From the NCBI RefSeq assembly GCF_044547355.1, contig NZ_JBIUAG010000017.1:124001-188000 (forward strand): a DNA stretch of 64,000 bases, written 5' to 3'. The notes beneath the pieces are model-generated. The model saw nothing but the letters and a program-made list of their open reading frames with translations, had not been told where the DNA came from and ran no database searches. Positions 15,519-24,224 of the stretch are shown here, one piece after another (the stretch's first letter is position 1; each line of letters begins with the position of its first letter). The DNA is from Kutzneria sp044547355. GTDB lineage: Bacteria; Actinomycetota; Actinomycetes; Mycobacteriales; Pseudonocardiaceae. The position numbers and the translations under genes are program-made.

Positions 15519-15905
15519 GTGGTCGAGTTCCGGGTGGACCGGGGCAGCGGCGTGCCGGCTTATCTCCAGCTCGCCCAGCAGGTGCGCGAGGCGCTGAGAC
15601 TGGGCTGGCTGACGCCGGGCGATCGGCTGCCGACGGTGCGCGAGGTGGTCGCGACGAGCGGCGTCAACCCGAACACCGTGCTGAAGGCCTACCGCGAGCT
15701 GGAGTTCGCCGGACTGGTCGAGGCCCGGCAGGGGGCGGGCACGTTCGTGAAGGCGGGCCTGGGCACCGGCGACCGCGAGGCCCTCGGCCGGCTCTACGAC
15801 GAGCTGGTCACGTGGCTGGCCGGCGCCCGGGCGGCAGGGCTGGAGGACGAGGACGTCTACGCCCTGCTGAACACCGCACTGGAGGGGGAGAAAAGCAGTG
15901 ACTGA
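15519..15905 (+). CDS. GntR family regulator, YtrA subfamily
   Basis: The 128-residue protein has a winged-helix GntR domain (VPAYLQLAQQVREAL, GDRLPTVREVVATSGVN, TVLKAYRELEFAGLVEARQGAGTFV in pieces) and only a short C-terminal helix of about 50 residues, the YtrA layout. Such regulators repress the ABC-transporter operon that they head. GTG 15519 follows GAGGGG. The stop overlaps the next start by 8 bp. The perfect palindrome upstream is the probable binding site. The signal could be a cell-wall-active compound or another small ligand; it cannot be read from sequence. Confidence 0.9.
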   Translation: MVEFRVDRGSGVPAYLQLAQQVREALRLGWLTPGDRLPTVREVVATSGVNPNTVLKAYRELEFAGLVEARQGAGTFVKAGLGTGDREALGRLYDELVTWLAGARAAGLEDEDVYALLNTALEGEKSSD

Positions 15906-16737
15906 GGGGATCGCGCTCGCCGTGCAGGGGCTCGGCAAGCGCTACGGCCGCAAGACCGCGCTGCGCGACTGCTCGTTCGAGCTGCCGGTGGGCCGGGTGT
16001 CCGCACTCGTCGGCATGAACGGCGCCGGCAAGACCACGCTGCTCAGCGTGCTCGCCGGCGTGCTGCCGCCGACCGAGGGGAGTGTGCGGCTGCCCGGCCC
16101 CGACAGCCGGATCGCCTTCGTGGCCCAGGACAAGCCGCTGTACCGGCAGTTCAGCGTGCGGGACATGCTGACCATGGGCTCGAAGCTGAACCGGGTCTGG
16201 GACCAGCAGCGTGCCCTGGACTGGTTGGCCCGCTTCGACATTCCGCTGGAGCGCACGTGCGGCAAGCTGTCCGGCGGGCAGCAGGCCCAGGTGTCGTTCG
16301 CGGTGGCGATCGGTTCCCGGCCCTCGGTGCTGCTGCTGGACGAGCCGCTGTCCAACCTGGATCCGTTGGCCCGCCGCGAGGTGATCAAAGAGCTGCTGGC
16401 CGCGGTCGTGGACACCGAGATGGCCGTGCTGCTGTCCACTCACGTGGTGGCCGAGCTCGGCGGCGTCGCCGACCACCTGTTGCTGCTCGCCGACGGTCGG
16501 CTGGTGCTGTCCGGTGACGTGGACGAGATGCTGGCCGAGCACCGCAACTACGCCGGCCCGCGCTCGGAGCAGCCGCCGGTGCCCGGTGAAGTGGTGCACG
16601 CGAGCCATGCCGGGAGTCAGTCCACGTTCCTGGTTCGCGCGGCGGAACCGGTGAGCGAACCGTGGACCTCCCGTCCGGTCACGTTGGAGGACCTGGTGTT
16701 GGCCACGTTGGAGAACAGTCGGGCGGTGGCGGTGTGA
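15898..16737 (+). CDS. ABC transporter ATP-binding protein
   Basis: The 279-residue ATPase has Walker A GMNGAGKTT, the signature LSGGQQAQ, Walker B VLLLDEP and a switch His in STHVV. The Q-loop is VAQDKPL. A 60-residue C-terminal extension carries no recognised domain. GTG 15898 overlaps the gntR stop, and GTGA couples it to the first permease. It energises the two membrane proteins that follow. YtrA-type operons usually export or respond to antimicrobial peptides; the substrate here is unknown. Confidence 0.9.
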   Translation: MTEGIALAVQGLGKRYGRKTALRDCSFELPVGRVSALVGMNGAGKTTLLSVLAGVLPPTEGSVRLPGPDSRIAFVAQDKPLYRQFSVRDMLTMGSKLNRVWDQQRALDWLARFDIPLERTCGKLSGGQQAQVSFAVAIGSRPSVLLLDEPLSNLDPLARREVIKELLAAVVDTEMAVLLSTHVVAELGGVADHLLLLADGRLVLSGDVDEMLAEHRNYAGPRSEQPPVPGEVVHASHAGSQSTFLVRAAEPVSEPWTSRPVTLEDLVLATLENSRAVAV

Positions 16738-17585
16738 CCTGGTTGACGTGGCGCATCGAGCGCAGCGCGCTGCTCGGTGTGGCGGCGCTGGTCGCGGTGT
16801 TCGCGTTGGTGGCGCTGCTGCTCAACATGCGCGATCCCGGCTCCATGGGCGCCGCGAGGACGCTGTTGGAGTGGGGGCCGCCCGCGTTCGCCACCGCGGT
16901 GGCGGTTTTCTGGGGTGCGCCAACGGTTGCCCGCGAATACGAGCAACGCACGTATCTGTTGGTGTGGTCGCGGGAACGCACGGCCACGCGCTGGCTCGCG
17001 GCCCGGGTCGCGCATCTGCTGGCGCCGCTGGTTGTCCTGACCGTCGCGGTGAACCTGACCGCGAACCTGGTGCAGACCAAGATGTTGAGCACGATGCAAC
17101 CGACGCCCGCGGTCGGCCCGTACGACTACGACCTGTGGCTGCCGCTCCAACTGGTCACCGTGATCGCCGGGTTCGGCATCGGCGTGCTTGTCGGCGTTCT
17201 GGTGCGGAATTCGGTGCTGGCCATGGGAATCACGCTCGCCGGCTATGTGGTTCTGCGCTTCGTGCTCGCCGTGTTCGTCCGCCCCCATCTGGTGCCGCCG
17301 GTGCGGCTGCTCGACGACACGCCGTCGCCGCCGGGATCGATCGGGGCCGGCTCCGGCTTCCTGGATCAGGCCGGCAACGTGTTGCCCATGCAGGAGTTGC
17401 CGAGCAACTGCCTGGCCAGCAAGCAACTGTGCCCGGCCCTCGGTGTCGCGCACCGGTTCCTGGACATCGAACCGGCGGACCAGATTCCGGTGGTGCGGTT
17501 GTTGGAGCTCGGCATCTACGTCGCGCTGGCGGCGGTGGTGTTCGCCGCGGCCTGGCTGCTGCTGCGCGGAAGGACGGCGTCCTGA
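16734..17585 (+). CDS. ABC transporter permease 1
   Basis: The 283-residue membrane protein has about six helices, beginning with ITWR-like VTWLTWRIERSALL and including the conserved ABC2-type segment GAPTVAREYEQRTYLL. Several loop Cys (SNCLASKQLCPA) lie in the large extracellular loop before the last helix. GTG 16734 overlaps the ATPase stop by GTGA, and its own stop overlaps the next ATG. It is paralogous to permease 2, with which it probably forms a heterodimer. Confidence 0.85.
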   Translation: MTWLTWRIERSALLGVAALVAVFALVALLLNMRDPGSMGAARTLLEWGPPAFATAVAVFWGAPTVAREYEQRTYLLVWSRERTATRWLAARVAHLLAPLVVLTVAVNLTANLVQTKMLSTMQPTPAVGPYDYDLWLPLQLVTVIAGFGIGVLVGVLVRNSVLAMGITLAGYVVLRFVLAVFVRPHLVPPVRLLDDTPSPPGSIGAGSGFLDQAGNVLPMQELPSNCLASKQLCPALGVAHRFLDIEPADQIPVVRLLELGIYVALAAVVFAAAWLLLRGRTAS

Positions 17586-18421
17586 TGTTCTGGATCACCT
17601 GGCGGCAACACCGTGCCGCGCTGCTCGGCACGGCGGCGGTGACCGCGGTCGTCGGCGCGCTGATGCTGTGGATGTGGCAGGGCGTGCTTGAGCTGAACGC
17701 CGCCTGCTCCGCGTTGGACTGCTGGCTCGGCGTGGCCGGCGCCATGGGTGACCGGCTGAGGTGGGTGTACGCCCTGCTCTACCTCGGGCAGCCGCTGTTG
17801 GGGGGACTGGTCGCGGTGTTCTGGGCGGCGCCGTTGCTGGCTCGCGAGTACGAGCAGCGCACCTACCTGCTGGCGTGGTCGCAGGACGTGACGCCGATGC
17901 GTTGGCTGGTCGGCAAAGTCGCGCTGCTCGGCGCTGCGGCGGTGATGCTGTCGGTCGCGCTCGCCGTCCCCAGCTGGCAGTTGGTCGAGGAGATGAAGGT
18001 CAGCCCGGGCGGCACGTTCGGCATGACCGACTACCGCGCCCTGGAGCTGTGGCCGCCGACGCAGGTGTTGTACACGCTGTTCGGGTTCGCCCTGGGGCTG
18101 GCCGTCGGCATGGCCATGCGGCGGGTCGTGCTGGCGATGGGCGCCACGCTGCTGGTGTTCGCGGCCGTCCGGTTCCTCGTCGCCGGGACCGTGCTGCAGT
18201 GGCTGCCGCCGCTGCGACTGACGGTGGCCGGCGTCGACCACGAGGTGCCGCTGCCGCCCGGGGCGTACTACCTGAACGCCGCATTCCCCGGCAAAGACCT
18301 GCTCTACCAGCCGATCGAGCGGCTGGCGACGTTCCAGTGGCTGGAGGTGACCACCTATGCGGTGCTGACCGCGGCGTGCGCTGCGGCGGCCTGGGCGCTG
18401 ATGCGGCGGGCGACCCGGTAG
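17585..18421 (+). CDS. ABC transporter permease 2
   Basis: The 278-residue membrane protein is a paralogue of the preceding one, with ITWRQHRAALLG at the N terminus, AAPLLAREYEQRTYLLAWSQD in the first cytoplasmic region and about six helices. ATG 17585 overlaps the upstream stop (ATGA). It ends the GntR operon. Its TAG stop doubles as the first bases of the likely -10 hexamer of purK. It probably pairs with permease 1 under the shared ATPase. Confidence 0.85.
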   Translation: MFWITWRQHRAALLGTAAVTAVVGALMLWMWQGVLELNAACSALDCWLGVAGAMGDRLRWVYALLYLGQPLLGGLVAVFWAAPLLAREYEQRTYLLAWSQDVTPMRWLVGKVALLGAAAVMLSVALAVPSWQLVEEMKVSPGGTFGMTDYRALELWPPTQVLYTLFGFALGLAVGMAMRRVVLAMGATLLVFAAVRFLVAGTVLQWLPPLRLTVAGVDHEVPLPPGAYYLNAAFPGKDLLYQPIERLATFQWLEVTTYAVLTAACAAAAWALMRRATR

Positions 18422-18424
18422 GCT
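18419..18424 (+). promoter_or_regulatory. -10 hexamer embedding the upstream stop codon
   Basis: TAGGCT starts with the TAG stop of permease 2 and lies 9 nt before purK GTG 18434, implying a leader of zero to three bases. Confidence 0.45.
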
Positions 18425-18433
18425 GACCCAACC

Positions 18434-19627
18434 GTGGACTCTCGCACCGGTCTCCCCGTCGTCGGCATGGTGGGCGGCGGCCAGCTCGCCAGGATGACGC
18501 ACCAAGCCGCGATACCGCTCGGCCAGGCGCTGCGTGTGCTCTCGGTCACAGCCGACGAGCCGGCGCCGCTGGTCACCCCGGACGTCGTGCTCGGCCATCA
18601 CACCGACCTCCAGGCGCTGCGCGATTTCGCCGCCGGCTGCGACGTGCTCACCTTCGACCACGAGCACGTGCCGACCGAGCACCTGCGCACCCTGGTCGCC
18701 GAGGGCGTGAAGGTGTTCCCGGGGCCGGACGCGCTGGTGCACGCCCAGGACAAGCTGGTGATGCGCCGCAAGCTGGCCGAGCTGGAGCTGCCGATCCCGC
18801 CGTTCGCCGAGGTCAAGGCGGTCGGCGACGTGCTGGCCTTCGGCGCGGCGCACGGCTGGCCGTGCGTGCTCAAGGCCGCCCGCGGCGGCTACGACGGCCG
18901 CGGCGTGTGGATGCTCAACCAGCCGCAGAGCGCCCACAACGTGGTGCCGGAGCTGTTGGAGGCCGGCACGCCGCTGCTGGTGGAGCAGTGCGTGCCGATG
19001 CGCCGCGAGCTGGCCGCGCTGGTCGCCCGCTCCCCGTTCGGGCAGGGCGCGAGCTGGCCGCTGGTGCAGACCGTGCAGTCCGACGGCATCTGCGTCGAGG
19101 TGCTCGCCCCCGCGCCGGACGTGCCGGTCGAGGAGGCCGAGGCCGCCCAGGAGCTGGCGCTGCGGGTCGCCGACGCGCTCGGCGTGGTCGGCCTGCTGGC
19201 CGTCGAGCTGTTCGACACCAGGGACGGCGTGATCGTCAACGAGCTGGCGATGCGCCCGCACAACTCCGGGCACTGGACCATCGAGGGCGCGCGGACCTCG
19301 CAGTTCGAGCAGCACCTGCGGGCCGTGCTGGACTACCCGCTCGGCGCCACCGACAACGTCGCCCCGGCCGTGGTGATGGCCAACGTGCTCGGCGCGGCCG
19401 CCACCCCCAAGATGGGCGTCGACGAGCGGCTGCACCACCTGTTCGCCCGGTTCCGGGACGTCCACGTGCACCTGTACGGCAAGGCCGAGCGGCCGGGCCG
19501 CAAGGTCGGGCACGTGACCGTGCTCGGCGACGACATGACCGAGTGCCGGCGGCGGGCCACGCTGGCCGCCGGCTGGCTGGCCGAGGCCGAGTGGGCCGAC
19601 GGGTACGACATCCACGGAGGTAGGTAG
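18434..19627 (+). CDS. purK: 5-(carboxyamino)imidazole ribonucleotide synthase
   Basis: The 397-residue ATP-grasp enzyme converts aminoimidazole ribonucleotide, bicarbonate and ATP to N5-CAIR in purine synthesis. The N-terminal GMVGGGQLARM is diagnostic, DHEHVPTEHL and KAARGGYDGRG follow, and the metal-binding NELAMRPHNSGHWTIEGA closes the active site. GTG 18434 is supported by the hexamer just upstream. purE follows after 2 nt, the product going directly to it. The order purK-purE-fadE matches M. tuberculosis. Confidence 0.95.
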   Translation: MDSRTGLPVVGMVGGGQLARMTHQAAIPLGQALRVLSVTADEPAPLVTPDVVLGHHTDLQALRDFAAGCDVLTFDHEHVPTEHLRTLVAEGVKVFPGPDALVHAQDKLVMRRKLAELELPIPPFAEVKAVGDVLAFGAAHGWPCVLKAARGGYDGRGVWMLNQPQSAHNVVPELLEAGTPLLVEQCVPMRRELAALVARSPFGQGASWPLVQTVQSDGICVEVLAPAPDVPVEEAEAAQELALRVADALGVVGLLAVELFDTRDGVIVNELAMRPHNSGHWTIEGARTSQFEQHLRAVLDYPLGATDNVAPAVVMANVLGAAATPKMGVDERLHHLFARFRDVHVHLYGKAERPGRKVGHVTVLGDDMTECRRRATLAAGWLAEAEWADGYDIHGGR

Positions 19628-19629
19628 CG

Positions 19630-20136
19630 GTGGCGCTGGTTGGCGTGATCATGGGCAGCGACTCGGACTGGCCCGTCATGGAGGCCGCCACGCAGGCGCT
19701 GGCCGAGTTCGACGTGCCCTACGAGGTCAGCGTCGTGTCCGCGCACCGGACGCCGCAGCGCATGCTCGACTACGCCCGCGACGCCGCCGGGCGTGGCCTC
19801 CAGGTGATCATCGCCGGCGCCGGCGGGGCCGCCCACCTGCCCGGCATGGTCGCCTCGGCCACCGTGCTGCCGGTGATCGGCGTGCCGGTGCCGCTGAAGT
19901 ACCTCGATGGGATGGATTCGCTGCTGTCCATCGTGCAGATGCCGGCCGGCGTGCCCGTGGCCACCGTGTCGGTGGGCGGGGCGCGCAACGCCGGGCTGCT
20001 CGCGGTGCGGATCCTGGCCGCCGGCGATCCCGCGCTCCAGGCCCGGATGGCCGCCTTCCAGGCCGCCCTGGAGCAGCTCGTGCTGGAGAAGGACGACGCG
20101 CTGCGACGCAAGGCACAGGCGCAGCTAGGTGAATGA
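19630..20136 (+). CDS. purE: N5-CAIR mutase
   Basis: The 168-residue enzyme rearranges N5-CAIR to CAIR. MGSDSDWPVM, the SAHRTP loop and GAGGAAHLPGM are the class I PurE active-site blocks. The GTG start is 2 nt after the purK stop, within the same operon. The length is typical for a bacterial octameric PurE. Confidence 0.95.
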   Translation: MALVGVIMGSDSDWPVMEAATQALAEFDVPYEVSVVSAHRTPQRMLDYARDAAGRGLQVIIAGAGGAAHLPGMVASATVLPVIGVPVPLKYLDGMDSLLSIVQMPAGVPVATVSVGGARNAGLLAVRILAAGDPALQARMAAFQAALEQLVLEKDDALRRKAQAQLGE

Positions 20137-20153
20137 CCGCTAACATGCCGGTC

Positions 20154-20165
20154 AGCAACGTTGCT
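20154..20165. promoter_or_regulatory. 12-bp palindrome before acyl-CoA dehydrogenase
   Basis: AGCAACGTTGCT is a perfect palindrome 25 nt before the start at 20191, followed by an imperfect GTTGC...GTAAC pair. It could be the operator of a TetR- or FadR-type regulator; no regulator gene is adjacent. Confidence 0.35.
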
Positions 20166-20190
20166 ACTCGTTGGTAACAGGAGGCGTGCG

Positions 20191-21354
20191 GTGAACCCGG
20201 ACTTCGGCACCTACCAGTTGGCCGAGGAGCACGAGGAGCTGCGACAGGCGATTCGGGCCCTGGCGGACAAGGAGATCGCGCCGTTCGCGGCCGAGGTCGA
20301 CGACAACGAGCGGTTCCCCCGCGAGGCCCTGGACGCGCTGGTCAAGTCCGGCTTCGCGGCCGTGCACGTGCCCGAGGAGTACGACGGGCAGGGGGCTGAC
20401 TCGGTCGCCACCTGCATCGTCATCGAGGAGGTCGCGCGGGTCTGCGCCTCGTCCTCGCTGATCCCGGCCGTGAACAAGCTGGGCACCATGCCGATCATCC
20501 TGGCCGCCTCCGACGAGCTCAAGCGCCAGGTGCTGCCCTCCATCGCCAGCGGCGAGGCGATGGCCTCCTACGCCCTGAGCGAGCGGGAGGCCGGCAGCGA
20601 CACCGCGTCCATGAAGACGCGGGCCCGGCTGGACGGCGACCACTGGGTGCTCAACGGCACCAAGTGCTGGATCACCAACGCCGGCGAGTCGACCTGGTAC
20701 ACGGTCATGGCCGTGACCGACCCCGACGCCGCCAAGCCGTCCAACGGCATCTCCGCGTTCGTCGTGCACAAGGACGACCCCGGCTTCTCGGTCGGGACCA
20801 AGGAGCGCAAGCTCGGCATCAAGGGCTCGCCCACGCGGGAGATCTACTTCGAGGACTGCGCCATTCCCGCCGACCGGATCATCGGCGAGCCCGGCACCGG
20901 CCTCAAGACCGCGCTGCGGACCCTCGACCACACCCGGCCCACCATCGGGGCCCAGGCCGTGGGCATCGCCCAGGGGGCGCTCGAGGCCGCCATCGGGTAC
21001 GTCAAGGAGCGCAAGCAGTTCGGCAAGGCCATCGCCGACTTCCAGGGCGTGCAGTTCATGCTGGCCGACATGGCCATGAAGATCGAGGCCGCCCGCCACA
21101 TGGTCTACGTCGCCGCCGCCAAGGCCGAGCGGGGCGAGGCCAACATCGGCTTCATCACCGCCGCGGCCAAGTGCTACGCCTCCGACGTCGCCATGGAGGT
21201 CACCACCGACGCCGTCCAGCTGTTCGGCGGCGCCGGCTACACCCGTGACTTCCCCGTCGAGCGCATGATGCGCGACGCCAAGATCACCCAGATCTACGAG
21301 GGCACCAACCAGATCCAGCGCGTCGTCATGTCCCGCGCCCTCCTGCGCGGCTGA
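20191..21354 (+). CDS. acyl-CoA dehydrogenase (FadE25-like)
   Basis: The 387-residue flavoenzyme introduces the alpha-beta double bond of acyl-CoA thioesters. YALSEREAGSDTASM and WITNAGES are FAD-binding motifs, and QIYEGTNQIQR holds the catalytic Glu. GTG 20191 follows CAGGAGG with good spacing, giving the normal length. It lies 54 nt after purE, as fadE25 does in M. tuberculosis. Chain-length preference cannot be read from the sequence. The upstream palindrome suggests its own regulation. Confidence 0.93.
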   Translation: MNPDFGTYQLAEEHEELRQAIRALADKEIAPFAAEVDDNERFPREALDALVKSGFAAVHVPEEYDGQGADSVATCIVIEEVARVCASSSLIPAVNKLGTMPIILAASDELKRQVLPSIASGEAMASYALSEREAGSDTASMKTRARLDGDHWVLNGTKCWITNAGESTWYTVMAVTDPDAAKPSNGISAFVVHKDDPGFSVGTKERKLGIKGSPTREIYFEDCAIPADRIIGEPGTGLKTALRTLDHTRPTIGAQAVGIAQGALEAAIGYVKERKQFGKAIADFQGVQFMLADMAMKIEAARHMVYVAAAKAERGEANIGFITAAAKCYASDVAMEVTTDAVQLFGGAGYTRDFPVERMMRDAKITQIYEGTNQIQRVVMSRALLRG

Positions 21355-21430
21355 CCCGTCCCTCGCGTGGCGCCCGCCCCGGTCCCGGACGACCGAGGCG
21401 GGCGTCGCCCTGTCCGATGCCGCCCGGAAG

Positions 21431-21490
21431 ACTCTCATTGGTGATACTCTCATCGGTGAGAGTCTCGTTGGTGAGAGCCTTGGTGGTGTT
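21431..21490. repeat. 15-bp tandem repeats before the ATPase gene
   Basis: Units at 21431-21445, 21446-21460 and 21461-21475 follow ACTCTCATTGGTGAT-like consensus; 21476-21490 is a decayed fourth. Inside, ACTCTCA (21446-21452) and TGAGAGT (21457-21463) form a perfect 7-bp inverted repeat. The array abuts GTG 21491 and keeps its reading frame, but no start codon precedes it. It is probably a multi-site operator. Confidence 0.85.
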
Positions 21491-22909
21491 GTGGACGGTT
21501 TTGTCGGCCGCGATCGAGAGCTGAAGCAGCTCGACCGCATGCTGCGTCGGACCGCCGAGGGCGGTCGTGCGGGACGTCCCGGCCGTGCCGTGTTGATGCG
21601 CGGCCGCCGGCGGGTCGGCAAGTCGCGGCTCGCCGAGGAGTTCATCGAACGAGCGGGTGTGCCTTCCCTGTTCTTCACCGCATCGGCGCAGCCGTCGGTC
21701 GACATCGATCTGGAGCTGTTCACGGCCGCCGGCGCGGCGTCGGATCTGCCGGGTGCGTCGGTCTTCGACGCCCAGACGCCGCGGACGTGGGACGCGGCGC
21801 TGCGGCTGCTGGCCACTGCCCTGCCCGATGACCAGCCGAGCGTCGTCGTGCTCGACGAGATGCCGTATCTCATCGCGCGCGACCCGGGCTTCGAAGGCAC
21901 GCTGCAGAAGCTGTTCGACCGCGAGTTGTCGCGACACCCGGTGCTGCTGCTGTGCATCGGTTCGGACCTGGCCATGATGGAGGCGCTCAACGACTACGGG
22001 CGACCGTTCCACCAGCGCGCCACCGAGATGGTGGTGCCGCCGCTCAGCCCGGCCGACGTCGCGACGATGCTGGAGCTTCCCGCCGCGGAGGCGTTCGACG
22101 CGTACCTCGTGTCGGGCGGTCTTCCGCTGGTGCTTGACGAGTGGCCGCGCGGCGGATCGGTGTGGGACTACCTCTCCGAGACGGTGGGCGATCCGACCTC
22201 CGCTTTACTCGTCAGCGGCGAACGGTCGCTGGCCGCGGAGTTCCCGTCCGAGGCCAATGCCCGCCGGGTGCTCGGTGCGATCGGTTCGGGCGAACGGACC
22301 TTCACGCTGATCGCGCGGGCCTCCGGCGACATGCCGCAGGCCACGTTGGCCCGTGCGCTCCAGTTGCTGACGTCGAAACGGATGGTCGACGCCGCCACGC
22401 CGCTGTCGACGCATGCGTCGAGGGAGACCCGGTACACCGTTGTCGATCCCTACCTGCGTTTCTGGCTCACGTTTCTCGGTCCGCACCTGCCGGAGATCGA
22501 ACGTGGACGGGGCGATCTGGTCCTGGCCCGGATCCAGCGGTCGTGGACGTCGTGGCGAGGCCGGGCGATCGAGCCGGTCATCCGGGAGAGCCTCCGGCGC
22601 GCCGTCGGCGGCCCCGTGCCCGAGGCAACCGCCGCGATCGGCGGCTACTGGACGCGAAACAACGACCCGGAGATCGACATCGTGGGGGCGGACCGCGAAC
22701 CGGTCGCGAAGCGGATCACCTGCGTCGGTTCCGTCAAATGGTTGGAGAACCGGCCGTTCGATGTCCACGACCTGGCCAAGCTGGTGGTGCATCGGTCGCA
22801 GCTGCCGGGTGCGGACGACGGCACGCCGCTGCTCGCGGTGTCCCGCAGCGGTGGTGGCGCCGGCCCGGTGACGGTCGTGACCCCGGACGACCTCCTTGCC
22901 GTCTGGTGA
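21491..22909 (+). CDS. archaeal-type ATPase with C-terminal DUF234/nuclease-like domain
   Basis: The 472-residue protein has FVGRDREL at the N terminus, Walker A GRRRVGKS at residues 38-45, Walker B VVVLDE at 118-123 and a winged-helix middle region (about 270-330). Its C-terminal domain contains EIDIVGADRE...GSVKW near residue 400, the order of a PD-(D/E)xK-like nuclease. This is the ATPase_2/DUF234 arrangement common in archaea and actinobacteria and often suspected in stress or defence. GTG 21491 directly follows the 15-bp repeats. Third codon positions include more T than its neighbours, hinting at transfer. Its target is unknown. Confidence 0.75.
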   Translation: MDGFVGRDRELKQLDRMLRRTAEGGRAGRPGRAVLMRGRRRVGKSRLAEEFIERAGVPSLFFTASAQPSVDIDLELFTAAGAASDLPGASVFDAQTPRTWDAALRLLATALPDDQPSVVVLDEMPYLIARDPGFEGTLQKLFDRELSRHPVLLLCIGSDLAMMEALNDYGRPFHQRATEMVVPPLSPADVATMLELPAAEAFDAYLVSGGLPLVLDEWPRGGSVWDYLSETVGDPTSALLVSGERSLAAEFPSEANARRVLGAIGSGERTFTLIARASGDMPQATLARALQLLTSKRMVDAATPLSTHASRETRYTVVDPYLRFWLTFLGPHLPEIERGRGDLVLARIQRSWTSWRGRAIEPVIRESLRRAVGGPVPEATAAIGGYWTRNNDPEIDIVGADREPVAKRITCVGSVKWLENRPFDVHDLAKLVVHRSQLPGADDGTPLLAVSRSGGGAGPVTVVTPDDLLAVW

Positions 22910-23042
22910 TCTCGGCGGACGGCTCGGTGTTCACTCAGCGCGTCCTTGAAGGTTCATCAGAGTCATCGGCCGAACGTTGCAAGGGGGTTGGTGGCACTGG
23001 TGGCATGGCTGCGAGGGGTCGTCAACTCGTAGGGAGTCCACT

Positions 23043-23474
23043 GTGGAACACGGGCGCAACATCGCCGGCTTGCTGGCCCGCGTGGTGGTCGGCGTGATCA
23101 TGATCATGCATGGCTGGCAGAAGTTCTTCGACTACGGCATCGGCGGCGCGACGGCGGGCTTCGCGCAGATGGGAGTGCCGTTGCCGGGAGTGTCGGCGGT
23201 GTTCGCGGCGACGGTGGAGCTGGTGGGCGGCGCGGCGCTGATCGTGGGCATCGGGCTGCCGGTGGTGGGCGTGCTGATGGCGATCGACATGGCGGGCGCG
23301 TTCGTGTTCGCCAAGCTGGGGGCGCCGCTGATCGCCCCGACGGGCGGGCAGCTGGAGCTGGCGTTGCTGGCCGGTGGACTGCTGGCCGGGTTCGCGGGCG
23401 GCGCCTACAGCCTGGACCGGGTTCTGTTCCGCGCCAAGGAAAAGGGCGTGGTGGGGCAGACGGTCGCGGCCTGA
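23043..23474 (+). CDS. DoxX family membrane protein
   Basis: The 143-residue protein has four membrane helices and DoxX features: ARVVVGVIMIMHGWQKFF near the N terminus and PLPG before the second helix, then GGAALIVG. DoxX-like proteins are quinone-related or redox membrane proteins of uncertain activity; in mycobacteria one works with a superoxide dismutase complex. GTG 23043 is preceded by AGGGAG. It ends 26 nt before the convergent TIGR03089 gene. No partner is adjacent. Confidence 0.8.
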   Translation: MEHGRNIAGLLARVVVGVIMIMHGWQKFFDYGIGGATAGFAQMGVPLPGVSAVFAATVELVGGAALIVGIGLPVVGVLMAIDMAGAFVFAKLGAPLIAPTGGQLELALLAGGLLAGFAGGAYSLDRVLFRAKEKGVVGQTVAA

Positions 23475-23500
23475 CGGCCGCAACCGCTGGGGAATGCTTG

Positions 23501-24211
23501 TTACGGGGCGGGGAGTTCGATCGTGGTGCGCTCGGACTCCCGGCGCTTGGGCAGGGCGGCGACATCGAGGTTGCTGCACTGCACCAGGGAAGCCCCGGCC
23601 GACAGCACGGCGAGCAGGCCGTCGGCGAGGCCGTCGGGAGTGGACCAGTCCAGAGTGGACAGAACGCGATCGCTGGGGCCGATGCCCAGCGCGGTGGCCC
23701 GAGAGGCGGCCAAGGCGATCAGATCGTCCACAGTGGAGCCATGGAAGGCCGGGGCGTCGCCGGGAACCTGGTCGTACGCGATGAAGTCGTCGCCGAAGAT
23801 GCGGGACTCGACGAGGTAGTCGAGACCGCCGTCCGGAGCGTCGCCGGAAAGGCCGCGCCCCAAGGGATCCAGCGCCACCACGGCGACGGACTCGGCGCCG
23901 GGGGCGGAGCCGTCGGGGCCGATGAAGGCGACGGTGGCGCCAGCGGGATCGGCAACCACATGGGCTCCGCACCACCAAGCGCCGAGCAGCACGCCGAGGG
24001 TCTGCCAATGTGCCGGCAGGGCAACGGAAACGGGGCTGCCGACCTCGACGTCGAGTTCGTCCCGAAGCCAGTTGGCGGTCTTGGCGGCCCAGTTGGCCAC
24101 GGTGGCCCGGGACAGCTCGATCCGGCTGCCGACGGCGTCGTCGTAGTGCGTGATCAGCGGCGTGGCCGGGGCGGACAGCAGCGGGGCGAACAGGCGGGCG
24201 GTGACGCTCAT
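23501..24211 (-). CDS. TIGR03089 family protein (truncated AMP-binding fold)
   Basis: The 236-residue protein resembles the first half of acyl/aminoacyl-AMP ligases (helix with WAAKTANWL, LPAHWQTLGVLLGAWWCGA) but lacks the TSGSTG-type phosphate loop and the C-terminal lid. It therefore probably does not adenylate. The family is actinobacterial and lies beside an LCP gene, matching Rv3268-Rv3267. ATG 24211 is 7 nt after the hexamer TAGGCT, which begins with the stop codon of the upstream LCP gene. Its role is unknown; linkage suggests the cell envelope. Confidence 0.8.
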   Translation of the reverse strand: MSVTARLFAPLLSAPATPLITHYDDAVGSRIELSRATVANWAAKTANWLRDELDVEVGSPVSVALPAHWQTLGVLLGAWWCGAHVVADPAGATVAFIGPDGSAPGAESVAVVALDPLGRGLSGDAPDGGLDYLVESRIFGDDFIAYDQVPGDAPAFHGSTVDDLIALAASRATALGIGPSDRVLSTLDWSTPDGLADGLLAVLSAGASLVQCSNLDVAALPKRRESERTTIELPAP

Positions 24212-24218
24212 AGGCCCG

Positions 24219-24224
24219 AGCCTA
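24219..24224 (-). promoter_or_regulatory. -10 hexamer embedding the LCP stop codon
   Basis: TAGGCT on the minus strand begins with the TAG stop of the LCP gene (24224-24222) and lies 7 nt before ATG 24211. Confidence 0.5.

Noticed and set aside
21431..21490. CRISPR-like array
   Set aside because: The repeat unit is 15 bp with no spacers and no cas genes; it is a tandem operator-like array.
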